From positions 1-57,569 of the forward strand of contig JAFPGC010000066.1 in assembly GCA_017423025.1 (NCBI GenBank): a DNA stretch of 57,569 bases, written 5' to 3'. The notes below the pieces were generated by a model, which was not told the origin of the DNA, did not search any database, and saw nothing but the letters and a program-made list of their open reading frames with translations. This stretch comes from Bacteroidales bacterium. GTDB taxonomy: Bacteria; Bacteroidota; Bacteroidia; Bacteroidales; UBA932. This document shows, one piece after another, positions 16,542 to 25,643 of this stretch. Every line of letters begins with the position of its first letter. The stretch's first letter is position 1. The position numbers were made by a program, and so were the translations under genes.

Positions 16542-17915
16542 CTAGGAAAGAAAAGCCAATATCTCCTGCAAGGCGGAAACGGCAAAAGCCTTTTGCTCTC
16601 CGCTTTGCAGGTTTTTGATATTCACCGTTCCGGCCTCGATCTCCGAACTTCCGTTGATGGAGATGAAGGGGATGGCCTTCTTGTCGGCATAGTCGAACTG
16701 CTTCTTGAGCTTGGTGGCTTCCGGGTACACTTCCACAGCCACGCCGGCCCCGCGAAGGGCCTTGGCCACGGGCAGGACATAGCGGAGCTCATCGGCCCCC
16801 ATGACGGCGAAAAGGAGCGTGGTGGCCTGCTCCAGGTTGGCCGGGAAAAGCTCCAGGCCCACCAGCACGTCGTAAATGCGGTCAGCACCGAAGGAGATGC
16901 CCACGCCGGAGAGATCCGGAAGGCCGAAGATGCCGGTGAGGTTGTCGTAGCGGCCGCCTCCGCAGATGCTGCCGATTTCCCAGTCCAGGGCCTTCACTTC
17001 GAAGATGGCGCCGGTATAATAATTGAGGCCGCGGGCCAGGGAAAGATCCATCTCTACAGGGGCTGATATGCCGGCGGCGTCCATGAGGCCGAAGAGTTCT
17101 TCCAACTCCCCGAGGCCCTTGAGGCCGGTCTCTGACACCACGCCCGAAGCGCTGCCGCCGTTGAAGAGGGCCTTCATAGCGGCGAGTTTCTCCCCGAAGC
17201 TGCCGGAAAGGGAAAGGATCTGTTCGATGACGGCGATGCCGCCGGCTTCCAGGCCCTTATCGGCCATCTCTTCCTTCACCTTCTCCAGGCCGATTTTGTC
17301 CAGCTTGTCGATGGCTACGGTAATATCCACCACCTTGTCGGGGGCGCCGGCAATCTCTGCGAAGCCGGTGAGGACCTTTCTGTTATTGATGTGGATGCAC
17401 ACGCGCACACCCAGTTTGCCAAAGACGGTGTCTACCATCTGCACCAGTTCCAGTTCGTTCACCTGGGAGCGGCTGCCGATGACGTCTACGTCGCACTGGT
17501 AGAACTCACGGTAGCGGCCTTTCTGGGGACGGTCGGCCCTCCAGACCGGCTGGATCTGGAAGCGCTTGAAGGGAAAGGAAATCTCGCTCTGGTGCTGCAC
17601 CACGTAACGGGCGAAAGGCACGGTAAGGTCATATCTGAGACCCTTTTCGCACACCTGAGGGGTCAGGGGCTTGTCAAAGTCCACGCTGCCGAAGGCGTCG
17701 CCGGAATTGAGGATGCGGAACAGGAGCTTGTCCCCTTCCTCGCCGTACTTGCCCAGCAGGGTGGAGAGATTCTCCTGCGCCGGGGTCTGGATTTCCTGGT
17801 ATCCGTAAGTGCGGAAAACGCTGCGGATGGTATCGAATATATAGTTGCGGCGGGCCATTTCTTTCTGGCCGAAATCGCGGGTTCCCTTGGGGATGGAAGG
17901 CTTCTGAACAGACAT
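16542..17915 (-). CDS. hisS: Histidyl-tRNA synthetase
   Basis: Charges tRNA-His. Class II synthetase motifs are visible: [19 protein letters not shown] (motif 2), the histidine-specific [15 protein letters not shown], and [13 protein letters not shown] with [11 protein letters not shown] (motif 3 region). The anticodon-binding domain ends the protein. The start chosen is ATG 17915 ([15 protein letters not shown]); an ATG at 17933 lies inside the -7 promoter box and cannot be used from that promoter. About 457 residues, normal. It is divergent from the tRNA-Gly gene, with overlapping promoter regions. Confidence 0.95.
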   Translation of the reverse strand: MSVQKPSIPKGTRDFGQKEMARRNYIFDTIRSVFRTYGYQEIQTPAQENLSTLLGKYGEEGDKLLFRILNSGDAFGSVDFDKPLTPQVCEKGLRYDLTVPFARYVVQHQSEISFPFKRFQIQPVWRADRPQKGRYREFYQCDVDVIGSRSQVNELELVQMVDTVFGKLGVRVCIHINNRKVLTGFAEIAGAPDKVVDITVAIDKLDKIGLEKVKEEMADKGLEAGGIAVIEQILSLSGSFGEKLAAMKALFNGGSASGVVSETGLKGLGELEELFGLMDAAGISAPVEMDLSLARGLNYYTGAIFEVKALDWEIGSICGGGRYDNLTGIFGLPDLSGVGISFGADRIYDVLVGLELFPANLEQATTLLFAVMGADELRYVLPVAKALRGAGVAVEVYPEATKLKKQFDYADKKAIPFISINGSSEIEAGTVNIKNLQSGEQKAFAVSALQEILAFLS

Positions 17916-17930
17916 CTTCAAAAATTTTTC

Positions 17931-17938
17931 CAAAGTTA
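17931..17938 (-). promoter_or_regulatory. hisS: -7 box of the hisS promoter
   Basis: TAACTTTG on the minus strand, 15 bp before the hisS start chosen. No good -33 element was seen; the upstream region is shared with the divergent tRNA promoter. Confidence 0.55.
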
Positions 17939-17950
17939 GTAAAAAAGTGT

Positions 17951-17958
17951 TACATTTG
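17951..17958 (+). promoter_or_regulatory. -7 box of the tRNA-Gly promoter
   Basis: TACATTTG on the plus strand, 10 bp before the mature 5' end of the tRNA, as expected for a stable-RNA promoter. It lies back to back with the hisS -7 box, 12 bp apart. Confidence 0.6.
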
Positions 17959-17968
17959 TAATCCTAAC

Positions 17969-18044
17969 GCGAGATTAGCTCAGTTGGTAGAGCGTTGGCT
18001 TCCCAAGCCGAAGGTCGCGAGTTCGAGACTCGTATCTCGCTCCA
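17969..18044 (+). tRNA. tRNA-Gly (anticodon CCC)
   Basis: A full cloverleaf. Acceptor arms GCGAGAT and ATCTCGC pair perfectly. The D-arm is GCTCAGTTGGTAGAGC. The anticodon arm is TTGGC-TTCCCAA-GCCGA, with CCC at positions 34-36. The T-arm is GCGAG-TTCGAGA-CTCGT. The discriminator T and an encoded CCA follow (18041-18044). Confidence 0.95.
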
Positions 18045-18047
18045 TAG

Positions 18048-18074
18048 CACTCCCCTTAACCCAGGGAGTGTTTT
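18048..18074 (+). terminator. Hairpin with short T run after tRNA-Gly
   Basis: CACTCCC (18048-18054) pairs with GGGAGTG (18064-18070), followed by TTTT. It ends only 19 bp before the glutamine synthetase ATG, so it may act as a leaky terminator or attenuator between the two genes. Confidence 0.7.
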
Positions 18075-18093
18075 GCATTAACCACAGATTAAC

Positions 18094-19608
18094 ATGGACA
18101 AAAGAATAGCACTGAACCCCAACGAGGTGGTGGCTTTCCTGGAAAAAGCCCCGGAAACCTTCACCCGTGAAGACATGCTCTCCTTCATCGAAGAGAAGGG
18201 CATCCGCATGATCGATTTCATGTACCCCGCCGAAGACGGCCGCGTCAAGACCCTCAACTTTACCGTAAACAGCCTGGCCTACGCAGAGACCATCCTCACC
18301 GAAGGCGAAAGGGTGGACGGCTCCAGCCTCTTCCCCTCCTTCATCGAGGCCGGCAACTCGGACCTTTATGTAATTCCGCGCTACCGGACGGCTTTCGTGG
18401 ACCCGTTCAACCAGATTCCCACCCTCTGCTTCCTCTGCGGCTTCTACGACAAGAGCGGCAAAGCTTTCGACTGCGCCCCGCACGCCACGCTCATGAGGGC
18501 CGAAAAGGCCTTCGAGGCCTCTACCGGCCTGCAGTTCGAGGCCATGGGAGAACTGGAGTACTACGTCATCTGCGAGGAAGACGACCTCTTCCCCGCCACG
18601 GACCAGAAAGGTTACCACGAGAGCGAACCCTTCGCCAAACTGAACGACTTCCGCCGCGAATGCATGGACCATGTAGCCAAGACGGGCGGCCAAATCAAAT
18701 ACGGGCACTCCGAGGTGGGCAACTTCACCCTGGACGGCAAAATCTACGAGCAGAACGAGATAGAGTTCCTCCCCTGCCCCCTGGACACCGCGGCAGACCA
18801 GCTCCTGCTGGCCAAATGGGTCATCCGCAACCTGGCTTACCGCAACGGCCTGGACGTCTCTTTCGCACCCAAAATCACCACGGGGAAGGCCGGCAGCGGC
18901 ATGCACATCCATATGCGCCTGATGCGTGACGGCCGCAACGCCACCCTGGGGGCCGATGGAAAGCTCTCCGAGGAAGCCCGCGCCGCCATAGCCGGGCTCA
19001 TGACCCTGGCACCGTCCATCACGGCCTTCGGCAACAAGAACCCTACCTCCTACTTCCGCCTGGTGCCGCACCAGGAAGCCCCCACCAATGTCTGCTGGGG
19101 AGACTGCAACCGCAGCGCCCTGGTGAGAGTCCCGCTGGGCTGGAGCTCGGGAACCGACATGTGCAGCGCCGCCAATCCGTTGGAAAAGCAGACCGATCAC
19201 GACACCACCGCCAAACAGACCTTCGAAATGCGCAGCCCCGACTGCTCGGCCGATATCTACCAGCTCATGGCCGGCCTGTGCGTAGCCGCCCGCAAGGGTC
19301 TGGAGATGCCCCGCGCCGAAGCCCTGAGGCTGGCACAGGAAACTTATGTTGATATGGATATCCACAAAAGTGAAAATGCCGCAAAGCTTTCCACTCTGCG
19401 CCAACTGCCCACCTGCTGCATGGAAAGTGCCGACTGTCTGGAGAAAGACCGGGCCGTCTATGAGGAGGCCGATGTGTTCCGTCCCCGCATGATTGACGGT
19501 ATTTTGAAGGCGCTGAGGGCCCACAACGACGCCAATCTGCACACCGAAGCCAGGGGCGACACTAAACTAATGAGGCGCCTTGTAACGCAGTATTTTTACT
19601 GCGGATAG
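18094..19608 (+). CDS. glnA: Glutamine synthetase family protein
   Basis: Catalyses ATP-dependent formation of glutamine from glutamate and ammonia. The 504-residue protein has the beta-grasp N-domain (MIDFMYPAEDGRVKTLNF) and the catalytic barrel: ATP-binding and metal residues in GKAGSGMHIHMRLM, and NRSALVRVPLGWSSG in the active-site flap region. The KPPS-like ATP motif of enteric GSI is replaced by FGNKNPTSYFRLVPHQEAP, typical of the Bacteroidales branch. This is not the about 730-residue GSIII. No separate promoter fits between the tRNA terminator hairpin and the ATG, so transcription probably reads through from tRNA-Gly. Confidence 0.9.
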   Translation: MDKRIALNPNEVVAFLEKAPETFTREDMLSFIEEKGIRMIDFMYPAEDGRVKTLNFTVNSLAYAETILTEGERVDGSSLFPSFIEAGNSDLYVIPRYRTAFVDPFNQIPTLCFLCGFYDKSGKAFDCAPHATLMRAEKAFEASTGLQFEAMGELEYYVICEEDDLFPATDQKGYHESEPFAKLNDFRRECMDHVAKTGGQIKYGHSEVGNFTLDGKIYEQNEIEFLPCPLDTAADQLLLAKWVIRNLAYRNGLDVSFAPKITTGKAGSGMHIHMRLMRDGRNATLGADGKLSEEARAAIAGLMTLAPSITAFGNKNPTSYFRLVPHQEAPTNVCWGDCNRSALVRVPLGWSSGTDMCSAANPLEKQTDHDTTAKQTFEMRSPDCSADIYQLMAGLCVAARKGLEMPRAEALRLAQETYVDMDIHKSENAAKLSTLRQLPTCCMESADCLEKDRAVYEEADVFRPRMIDGILKALRAHNDANLHTEARGDTKLMRRLVTQYFYCG

Positions 19609-19642
19609 GATTTTTTATTCCTATGCTATCGCTTAAGAATTC

Positions 19643-19675
19643 ACTGGCCGCCTGCAATCACTGCGGGCGGCCAGT
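19643..19675. terminator. Strong hairpin between glutamine synthetase and pcrA
   Basis: ACTGGCCGCC (19643-19652) pairs perfectly with GGCGGCCAGT (19666-19675). No T run follows on either strand, so it is a weak intrinsic terminator at best, or an mRNA end-protecting structure for the convergent genes. Confidence 0.5.
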
Positions 19676-19743
19676 TACTTAACCTAAACTTAAACTATGA
19701 AAAACTTCGCCACAAAAATAGCAAATGAAAACAATAAAAAAAA

Positions 19744-22191
19744 TTATTTGTGCCTAATTTTTGCAAATTTTAGCAACAAAAGTTTTTCACCGTACTTTTC
19801 AAAATCAATTCTAGCCTTTAAATCCGGAACCTGCCCGCTGATTTCAAGGACTTTTCCTGCCCCAAATCGATTGTGCTCTATCTGGTCTCCCACCCGGAAG
19901 CTGGACATGGGATCAGGGACGAAGTTGGCATCGATGATCGGAGGCTTGGGAGCCGATAACCGGTCGTTGCCGGTAGAGATGCGACGAACTGCCGGCTCGG
20001 AGGTTGGCTTGACCGGACGGGAGGGCATGGCGCCACCCGTCATTCCCGGCTTGACGCTTCCCGTCATTCCCGGCTTGACCGGGAATCTCTGACCGGACCA
20101 GCGGAAACCGCCTCCGCCAAAGTCCTCGTCGTCTATGGACGCGCGGGACTCGAAGTCTTCCTTGAGCAGCGGCTTGTCCAGATACTGCGGCGCCAGTTCC
20201 CGCAGGAAACGGCTGGGGGAATTGGATTCGTGCTTGCCGTTTCGCATGCGCGTTTGCGCGAAACTGAGTGACACCGACTCCTTGGCGCGCGTAAGGGCCA
20301 CGTAGAACAGCCGCCGTTCCTCTTCCAGGTCCTGCGGGGTGAGCATCCAGCCGCCGGACGGGAAGAGATTCTCCTCCATGCCCGCCACAAACACGTACGG
20401 AAACTCCAGGCCCTTGGCCGTGTGAACCGTCATGAGGGCCACCTTGTTGTTGGTCTCGTCATCGGCCACATCCACATTGGAGAGCAGCGATACGTTTTCC
20501 AGATAATCCGCCAGGGTTACCCGGGGCAGCTCGGAAACCGGCACTTCGGAGGCATCGGCCACAAAGCCCTCTTCCACCTGGGCGTTGCGGAAATCTCCCT
20601 GAACCTCTTCCACATACGCCTTCACGCTGTTCAGCAGCTCCTCCACGTTGGCGAAGCGGGACTGCCCCTCCACGGAATTATCGGCCTTGTAGAAAAGATA
20701 GAGGCCGCTTTCCGAGGCCAGCGACCTGGCCGTATCGTAGGCATCCCCTTCCAGAGCCTCCTGAGAGGCTTTTTCCATGAGGGTGCAGAATGCGCGGATT
20801 TTGCCGATGGCGGCAGCCTTGAGGCCGAACTTCTCCAAATCCGGCAGGGCGGCGGCCTTGAACAGGGAGACCTGCGCCTCGCGGGCGGCCAGGGTCAGGG
20901 CGTTCAGCGAGGTATCTCCAATGCCGCGGGCTGGCTTGTTCACCACCCGCTTGAAGGACTCGTCGTCGTTAAGGTTGACCGCCAACTTGAAATACGCCAT
21001 CATATCCTTTACCTCGGCCCTTTCGAAGAAGGAATTGCCGGAGTAAATCATGTAGGGAATGTTGCGGCGCCGCAGCTGCTCTTCCACCGCACGGGACTGC
21101 GAGTTGGTGCGGTACAGGACGGCGAAATCTTCGTATTCGGCCCCCGCCATGCGTACGCGGTTGAAGATGGCCGATGCAATCTGCATGGCCTCCTCCTGCT
21201 CCGTGAAGGAGCGGACGATATGGATCTTCTCCCCTTCCTCGCCCATGGAGACGCAGTTCTTCGGGATGCGGCCCTCGTTGTGGGCGATGAGGGAATTGGC
21301 GGCGTTCACGATGGTGCGGGTGCTGCGGTAATTGCGCTCCAGACGGAAGAGGCGGGCAGTGGGAAAGTCTTTCTGGAAATTGAGGATGTTCTGGATCTGG
21401 GCCCCGCGAAAGCCGTAGATGGACTGGGAATCGTCTCCCACCACGCACAGGTTCTGGTGCCCTGCAGCCAGTTTGCGCAGGATGAGGTACTGGGCCATGT
21501 TGGTGTCCTGATACTCATCCACCAGAATGTGGCTGAAGCGGCCCGCAATGGCCTCCAGGGCCTCGGGGCTTCGCTTGAACAGCACGTTCATGTAAAGGAG
21601 GATGTCGTCGAAGTCCATCACGCCCGCCTGCCGGCAGGTCTGGCAATAGAGGGTATAGATGCGATGGATCTCCGGCTTCTTGTGCTTGTTGTCCTCGTCC
21701 CGGTAACCGCCGGCTCCCTGCATATAGGGCGTAGGAGTTACGAGGTCGTTCTTGGCCTTGGAGATACGGGAGAGCACCTCCTTGGGTTTGTATACCTTGT
21801 CGTCCAGATTGAGCTGCTTGATGCAGGTCTTGATGCAGCTCACGGAATCCGTGGTGTCGTAGATGGTGAAAGTGGAAGGAAAGCCGATGGCGTCCGAGTA
21901 CTCCCGGAGGAAGCGGATGAACACGGAATGGAAAGTTCCCATCCACAGCCGGCGGGCCTGGCGCTCCCCTACCATGAGGGCAATGCGCTCCTTCATCTCG
22001 CCGGCCGCCTTCTTGGTGAAAGTAAGGGCAAGAATGCGCTCGGGGGGTACTCCCTGCTCAATCAGATAGGCTATCCGGGATGTGAGCACGCGGGTCTTTC
22101 CAGACCCTGCTCCAGCCACGATCAACATCGGCCCTTCCACACACTCGACAGCCTTTCGCTGCTCGGGATTCAAATCCTTCAAAATCTCCAT
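19744..22191 (-). CDS. pcrA: UvrD/PcrA-type superfamily 1 DNA helicase
   Basis: A 3'-5' DNA helicase of repair and replication restart. SF1A motifs in order: GAGSGKTRVLTSRIAYLI (motif I), ILVDEYQDTN (II), VVGDDSQSIYGFRGA (III), RLERNYRSTR (IV), VHTAKGLEFPYVFVAGMEE (V) and RRLFYVALTRAK (VI). The end carries the UvrD Tudor-like domain (FRVGDQIEHNRFGAGKV). A linker of about 60 residues before it contains PVKPGMTG twice, encoded by two tandem copies of a palindromic repeat (20036-20090). Total 815 residues, slightly long for the family. It is divergent from nqrA. Confidence 0.93.
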   Translation of the reverse strand: MEILKDLNPEQRKAVECVEGPMLIVAGAGSGKTRVLTSRIAYLIEQGVPPERILALTFTKKAAGEMKERIALMVGERQARRLWMGTFHSVFIRFLREYSDAIGFPSTFTIYDTTDSVSCIKTCIKQLNLDDKVYKPKEVLSRISKAKNDLVTPTPYMQGAGGYRDEDNKHKKPEIHRIYTLYCQTCRQAGVMDFDDILLYMNVLFKRSPEALEAIAGRFSHILVDEYQDTNMAQYLILRKLAAGHQNLCVVGDDSQSIYGFRGAQIQNILNFQKDFPTARLFRLERNYRSTRTIVNAANSLIAHNEGRIPKNCVSMGEEGEKIHIVRSFTEQEEAMQIASAIFNRVRMAGAEYEDFAVLYRTNSQSRAVEEQLRRRNIPYMIYSGNSFFERAEVKDMMAYFKLAVNLNDDESFKRVVNKPARGIGDTSLNALTLAAREAQVSLFKAAALPDLEKFGLKAAAIGKIRAFCTLMEKASQEALEGDAYDTARSLASESGLYLFYKADNSVEGQSRFANVEELLNSVKAYVEEVQGDFRNAQVEEGFVADASEVPVSELPRVTLADYLENVSLLSNVDVADDETNNKVALMTVHTAKGLEFPYVFVAGMEENLFPSGGWMLTPQDLEEERRLFYVALTRAKESVSLSFAQTRMRNGKHESNSPSRFLRELAPQYLDKPLLKEDFESRASIDDEDFGGGGFRWSGQRFPVKPGMTGSVKPGMTGGAMPSRPVKPTSEPAVRRISTGNDRLSAPKPPIIDANFVPDPMSSFRVGDQIEHNRFGAGKVLEISGQVPDLKARIDFEKYGEKLLLLKFAKIRHK
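20036..20090. repeat. Palindromic repeat inside pcrA: one partial and one full copy in tandem
   Basis: CCCGTCATTCCCGGCTTGAC (20036-20055) is repeated at 20060-20079, and the second copy continues to complete a palindrome ATTCCCGG-n5-CCGGGAAT (20066-20086). In the pcrA frame it encodes KPGMTG units within a disordered linker. The same element family occurs at 28163 and 35331. Confidence 0.85.
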
Positions 22192-22195
22192 TTCA

Positions 22196-22213
22196 GCACC
22201 AATTTATTGGTGC
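22196..22213. promoter_or_regulatory. Perfect 8-bp inverted repeat between pcrA and nqrA
   Basis: GCACCAAT-TT-ATTGGTGC starts 5 bp from the pcrA start codon in the 86 bp divergent intergenic region; TTTC and GAAA extend it imperfectly. Its size and symmetry suit a repressor operator. A TAACTTCG box (22233-22240) may be the nqrA -7 element. Confidence 0.5.
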
Positions 22214-22277
22214 GAAATTAGCAATTTTTTCGTAACTTCGCGGAGTATTTTTGGAAATACACAAAACCTCTTAAATA

Positions 22278-23612
22278 ATGTCAAACAATCTCGCTTTGAA
22301 AAAGGGTCTCAACATTCCTGTGAAGGGTGTTGCAGCCCCCGAGGTCATCAAAACCGTGGTTCCTGACATAGTAGCTGTAAAGCCCACCGACTTCAAGGGT
22401 CTGGTTCCCAGACTGCTGGTGAAGGAGGGTGATGCAGTGAAGGCAGGCTCCCCCGTGATGGCCGACAAACAGCGTCCCGAGATTCTGTTCACCTCCCCGG
22501 TCAGCGGCACCGTGTGCGGAATCGTCAGGGGCGACAAGAGAAAATTGCTGGCAGTTCTGGTAAAGGCCGACGCCAACCAGGAGTTTGTGGACTTCGGTGC
22601 CAAGGCTCCCGCATCGGCCCAGGAAACCAAGGACCTTCTTCTGAAGACCGGTCTCTGGGGTTCCCTCATCCAGCGTCCCTACGGCATCATGGCCGCTCCG
22701 GACACCACGCCCAAGGCAATTTTCGTTTCCTCCTTCAGCACGGCTCCCCTGGCAGCGGATGCAGACTTCACCCTGCGTGAAGCCCTCACCGACATCCAGG
22801 CCGGTATCGACGCCCTGGCCAAGATAGCCCCCGTGCACGTTTCCATCTGCAAGGAGCGCGCCTCCTCTACCCTTTTCCACCGCGTGGAAAACGCCATGGT
22901 ACACGAGGTCAGCGGTCCCCATCCGGCCGGCAACGTAGGTGTGCAGATCAGCCACATCGCCCCCATCCAGAAGGGCGAACTGGTGTGGACCATTTCTCCG
23001 CTGCACCTGGCTGCCATCGGCCACGTGGTCAAAACCGGCAAACTGGATCTTACCCGCAAGGTGGCTGTCACCGGTCCCGCCGCCAAGGCTACCGGTTACG
23101 TCGTAGCCCTTCCCGGTACTCCCGTCAAGTCCATCACCGAGGTTGAAGGCGACGTCCGCGTCATCGGCGGAGACGTCCTCACCGGCGAAACCCTGGGAGC
23201 CGATGGCTATCTGGGCTTCTTCAACGACCAGATCACCATCCTCACCGAAGGCCGCGAGCGCGAGTGGTTCGGCTGGGCAAAGCCCTTCCGTCCCAAGGTG
23301 CACAGCTCTTCCTGGTGCTACTTCTCCTGGCTTACCCCCAAGAAGGAGTACGACATGGACACCAACCTCCACGGCGGCCCCCGTGCCTTCGTAGAGACCA
23401 AGTGCTTCGAAGACGTTACTCCCATGGACATCTTCCCCATCTACCTCATCAAGGCCTGCCTGGCAGGAGACATTGAGAAGATGGAGAAGTTCGGCATTTA
23501 CGAAGTGCTGCCGGAGGATCTGGCCCTCTGCGACTATGTAGACCCTTCCAAGAACGATATCCAGGCCATTATCCAGAAGGGCATTGACCTGATGATCAAA
23601 GAAATGGCATAA
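22278..23612 (+). CDS. nqrA: Na+-translocating NADH:quinone reductase subunit A
   Basis: First gene of the six-gene Na+-NQR operon; NqrA is the cytoplasmic-side subunit that contacts quinone. The N-terminus MSNNLALKKGLNIPVKGVA and then GDAVKAGSPVMADKQRPEIL are the family's lipoyl-like domain. The centre (about 200-330) includes VVKTGKLDLTRKVAVTGPAA. The length of 444 matches the usual size. It is followed by nqrB after 3 bp. Confidence 0.95.
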   Translation: MSNNLALKKGLNIPVKGVAAPEVIKTVVPDIVAVKPTDFKGLVPRLLVKEGDAVKAGSPVMADKQRPEILFTSPVSGTVCGIVRGDKRKLLAVLVKADANQEFVDFGAKAPASAQETKDLLLKTGLWGSLIQRPYGIMAAPDTTPKAIFVSSFSTAPLAADADFTLREALTDIQAGIDALAKIAPVHVSICKERASSTLFHRVENAMVHEVSGPHPAGNVGVQISHIAPIQKGELVWTISPLHLAAIGHVVKTGKLDLTRKVAVTGPAAKATGYVVALPGTPVKSITEVEGDVRVIGGDVLTGETLGADGYLGFFNDQITILTEGREREWFGWAKPFRPKVHSSSWCYFSWLTPKKEYDMDTNLHGGPRAFVETKCFEDVTPMDIFPIYLIKACLAGDIEKMEKFGIYEVLPEDLALCDYVDPSKNDIQAIIQKGIDLMIKEMA

Positions 23613-23615
23613 GCT

Positions 23616-24770
23616 ATGGCAGAAGAAATGAAACCCGGCCTTTTTGAAAAAGGCGGCAAGCTATACTGGCTGCACTCTTCCATCGACGCTTTCGATACCT
23701 TCCTGCGGGTTCCCGGTACGGTAACCTCCAAGGGCGCCCACGTGCGTGACGGTATCGACCTCAAGCGTGTCATGATCATGGTGGTCATCGCCCTGGTACC
23801 GGCCGCTCTGTTCGGCATGTACAACGTGGGTCTTCAGACCTCCACTGTTTACGGCCTCGACTGGGGCTTCTGGCACATGTTCTGGTACGGACTGCTCCGG
23901 ATGCTTCCCCTGTTCGTGGTATCCTACGCCGTGGGTCTGGCCATCGAATTCGCATCGGCCCAAATCCGCGGCGAAGAAGTGAACGAGGGCTATCTCGTCA
24001 CCGGTTTCCTCATTCCCCTGATTGTTCCCGTGGACGTCCCCCTGTGGATGGTCGCCCTGGCCGTCGCCTTCTCCGTCATCTTCGTGAAGGAGGTCTTCGG
24101 CGGCACCGGTATGAACATCTGGAATCCCGCCCTGGTGGCCCGCGCCTTCCTCTTCTTCTCTTATCCTTCCTCCATGTCCGGCTCTGCCGTGTGGGTGTCC
24201 AAGACCTGGGTCCCCGCCCTCAAGGGTGTGGATGCCGTGTCGGCCGCCACTCCGCTGGCCATCGCCCATGACGGCGCCTTCGACGCCGCCACCGGTGCCG
24301 TGGGTCAGTACAGCTTCATGGACATGTTCTACGGCTTCATTCCCGGCTCTACCGGTGAAACCAGCGTGATCGCCATCCTCATCGGCGCCTTCATCCTCGT
24401 CTGGACGGGTGTCGCTTCCTGGAAGATCATGGTGAGTTCCATCGCCGGTGGTCTGCTGGTGGGCTGGCTGGGTCAGCTGGCCGGTGCCACGGTGGTTCCC
24501 TGCTACTATCAGATTGTCATGGGCGGCTTCCTCTTCGGTTCCGTCTTCATGGCTACGGACCCTGTCACCGCCGCTCAGACCGAGACCGGCAAATGGATTT
24601 ACGGCTTCCTGGTAGGAGCCCTCGCCGTTGTGGTACGCCTGTGGAACCCGGGTTACATGGAAGGCATGATGCTCGCCATCCTGCTCATGAACACCATGGC
24701 TCCGCTCATCGACCACTGCGTGGTATCTTCCCACACCGGCCGCCGTGCCAAGAAAGCATTAACCGCCTAA
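23616..24770 (+). CDS. nqrB: Na+-NQR subunit B
   Basis: A membrane subunit with about ten helices that carries covalently bound FMN and riboflavin and forms the Na+ path. The covalent FMN site is the threonine in DAVSAATPLAI (about residue 211). VKEVFGGTGMNIWNPALVA is another conserved stretch. The length of 384 is on the short side of the family but complete. It sits between nqrA and nqrC with minimal gaps. Confidence 0.95.
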   Translation: MAEEMKPGLFEKGGKLYWLHSSIDAFDTFLRVPGTVTSKGAHVRDGIDLKRVMIMVVIALVPAALFGMYNVGLQTSTVYGLDWGFWHMFWYGLLRMLPLFVVSYAVGLAIEFASAQIRGEEVNEGYLVTGFLIPLIVPVDVPLWMVALAVAFSVIFVKEVFGGTGMNIWNPALVARAFLFFSYPSSMSGSAVWVSKTWVPALKGVDAVSAATPLAIAHDGAFDAATGAVGQYSFMDMFYGFIPGSTGETSVIAILIGAFILVWTGVASWKIMVSSIAGGLLVGWLGQLAGATVVPCYYQIVMGGFLFGSVFMATDPVTAAQTETGKWIYGFLVGALAVVVRLWNPGYMEGMMLAILLMNTMAPLIDHCVVSSHTGRRAKKALTA

Positions 24771-24782
24771 AGGATAAGCGCT

Positions 24783-25640
24783 ATGAATACAAACAACAAC
24801 GTATATACCGTCATCTACACCACTGTAATCGTGGTGATAGTGGCAGCGCTTCTGGCCTTTGTATCCCAGAGCCTCAAGGCTAAACAGGATGCCAACGAAA
24901 AGGCGGAAACCATCTCCCAGATGCTCACCTCCGCCCAGTACGGGACCAAGGCCGAACTGGACAAGCTGGGCAACGCCGCCAAACTGGACAAGTATGCCGA
25001 GGAAATTGACAAGGCCTTTGTGATTGACCTGGATGGCAAAGTGCTCCGCGAGCTCAACACCAGCCGCGAGGATATCGAGGTCTACAGCCCCAAGCAGCTC
25101 AAGCGCCAGAATTACAACATCAAGGGCGGCGCCAACAAGACCGGTGAGCCCGAGCTTCCCGTGTTCGTGTTCAAGAACGGCCGTACGGTGGTTCCCATCT
25201 ACGGTGCCGGTCTGTGGGGCCCCATCTGGGGTTATATCTCCTTCGAACACAACAGCGCCACCATCGCCGGTGCCTACTTCGACCACGAGTCCGAGACCGC
25301 CGGCCTGGGTGCCAAGATCAAGGACGACCCTTCCTTCCAGAAAGAATTCGTGGGTGAAGTGGCCAACTTCGGCGAGTCCAACGTCGTTGACATCGTGAAG
25401 GGCGGCGCCCCCAAGGATGCCGAAGGCAAGTCCGTCGTGGATAACAAGGTAGACGCCATCACCGGTGCCACCATGACTTCCCAGGGCCTGGATGCCGCCA
25501 TCGACACCTGGCTGGAAGCCTACTCCAAGTACTTCCAGGCCAACACCAAGGCTTGCGAGGAAAACCACGATTGCTGCGAAGGCGAGCACGAGGAAGCCTG
25601 CGAAGGCGACTGTGAAAACCACAAAGCAAAGGAGGAATAA
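24783..25640 (+). CDS. nqrC: Na+-NQR subunit C with unusual Cys/His/Glu-rich tail
   Basis: Periplasmic-facing flavoprotein subunit with one N-terminal helix (TVIYTTVIVVIVAALLAFVS) and the covalent FMN threonine in AITGATMTSQGLD (about residues 224-236). The conserved GLWGPIWGYI and HESETAGLGAKI are present. The last 30 or so residues are atypical: five cysteines and three histidines among many glutamates (ACEENHDCCEGEHEEACEG and on). Usual NqrC proteins lack this tail. Its composition suggests metal binding, which is inference. Confidence 0.93.
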   Translation: MNTNNNVYTVIYTTVIVVIVAALLAFVSQSLKAKQDANEKAETISQMLTSAQYGTKAELDKLGNAAKLDKYAEEIDKAFVIDLDGKVLRELNTSREDIEVYSPKQLKRQNYNIKGGANKTGEPELPVFVFKNGRTVVPIYGAGLWGPIWGYISFEHNSATIAGAYFDHESETAGLGAKIKDDPSFQKEFVGEVANFGESNVVDIVKGGAPKDAEGKSVVDNKVDAITGATMTSQGLDAAIDTWLEAYSKYFQANTKACEENHDCCEGEHEEACEGDCENHKAKEE

Positions 25641-25643
25641 GCC

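Noticed and set aside
18094-19608. Type III glutamine synthetase
   Set aside because: At 504 residues the protein is far shorter than the about 730-residue GSIII and keeps the GSI-like order of motifs.
20422-22221. A 599-codon open frame opposite pcrA
   Set aside because: An antisense shadow; pcrA motifs are intact on the other strand.
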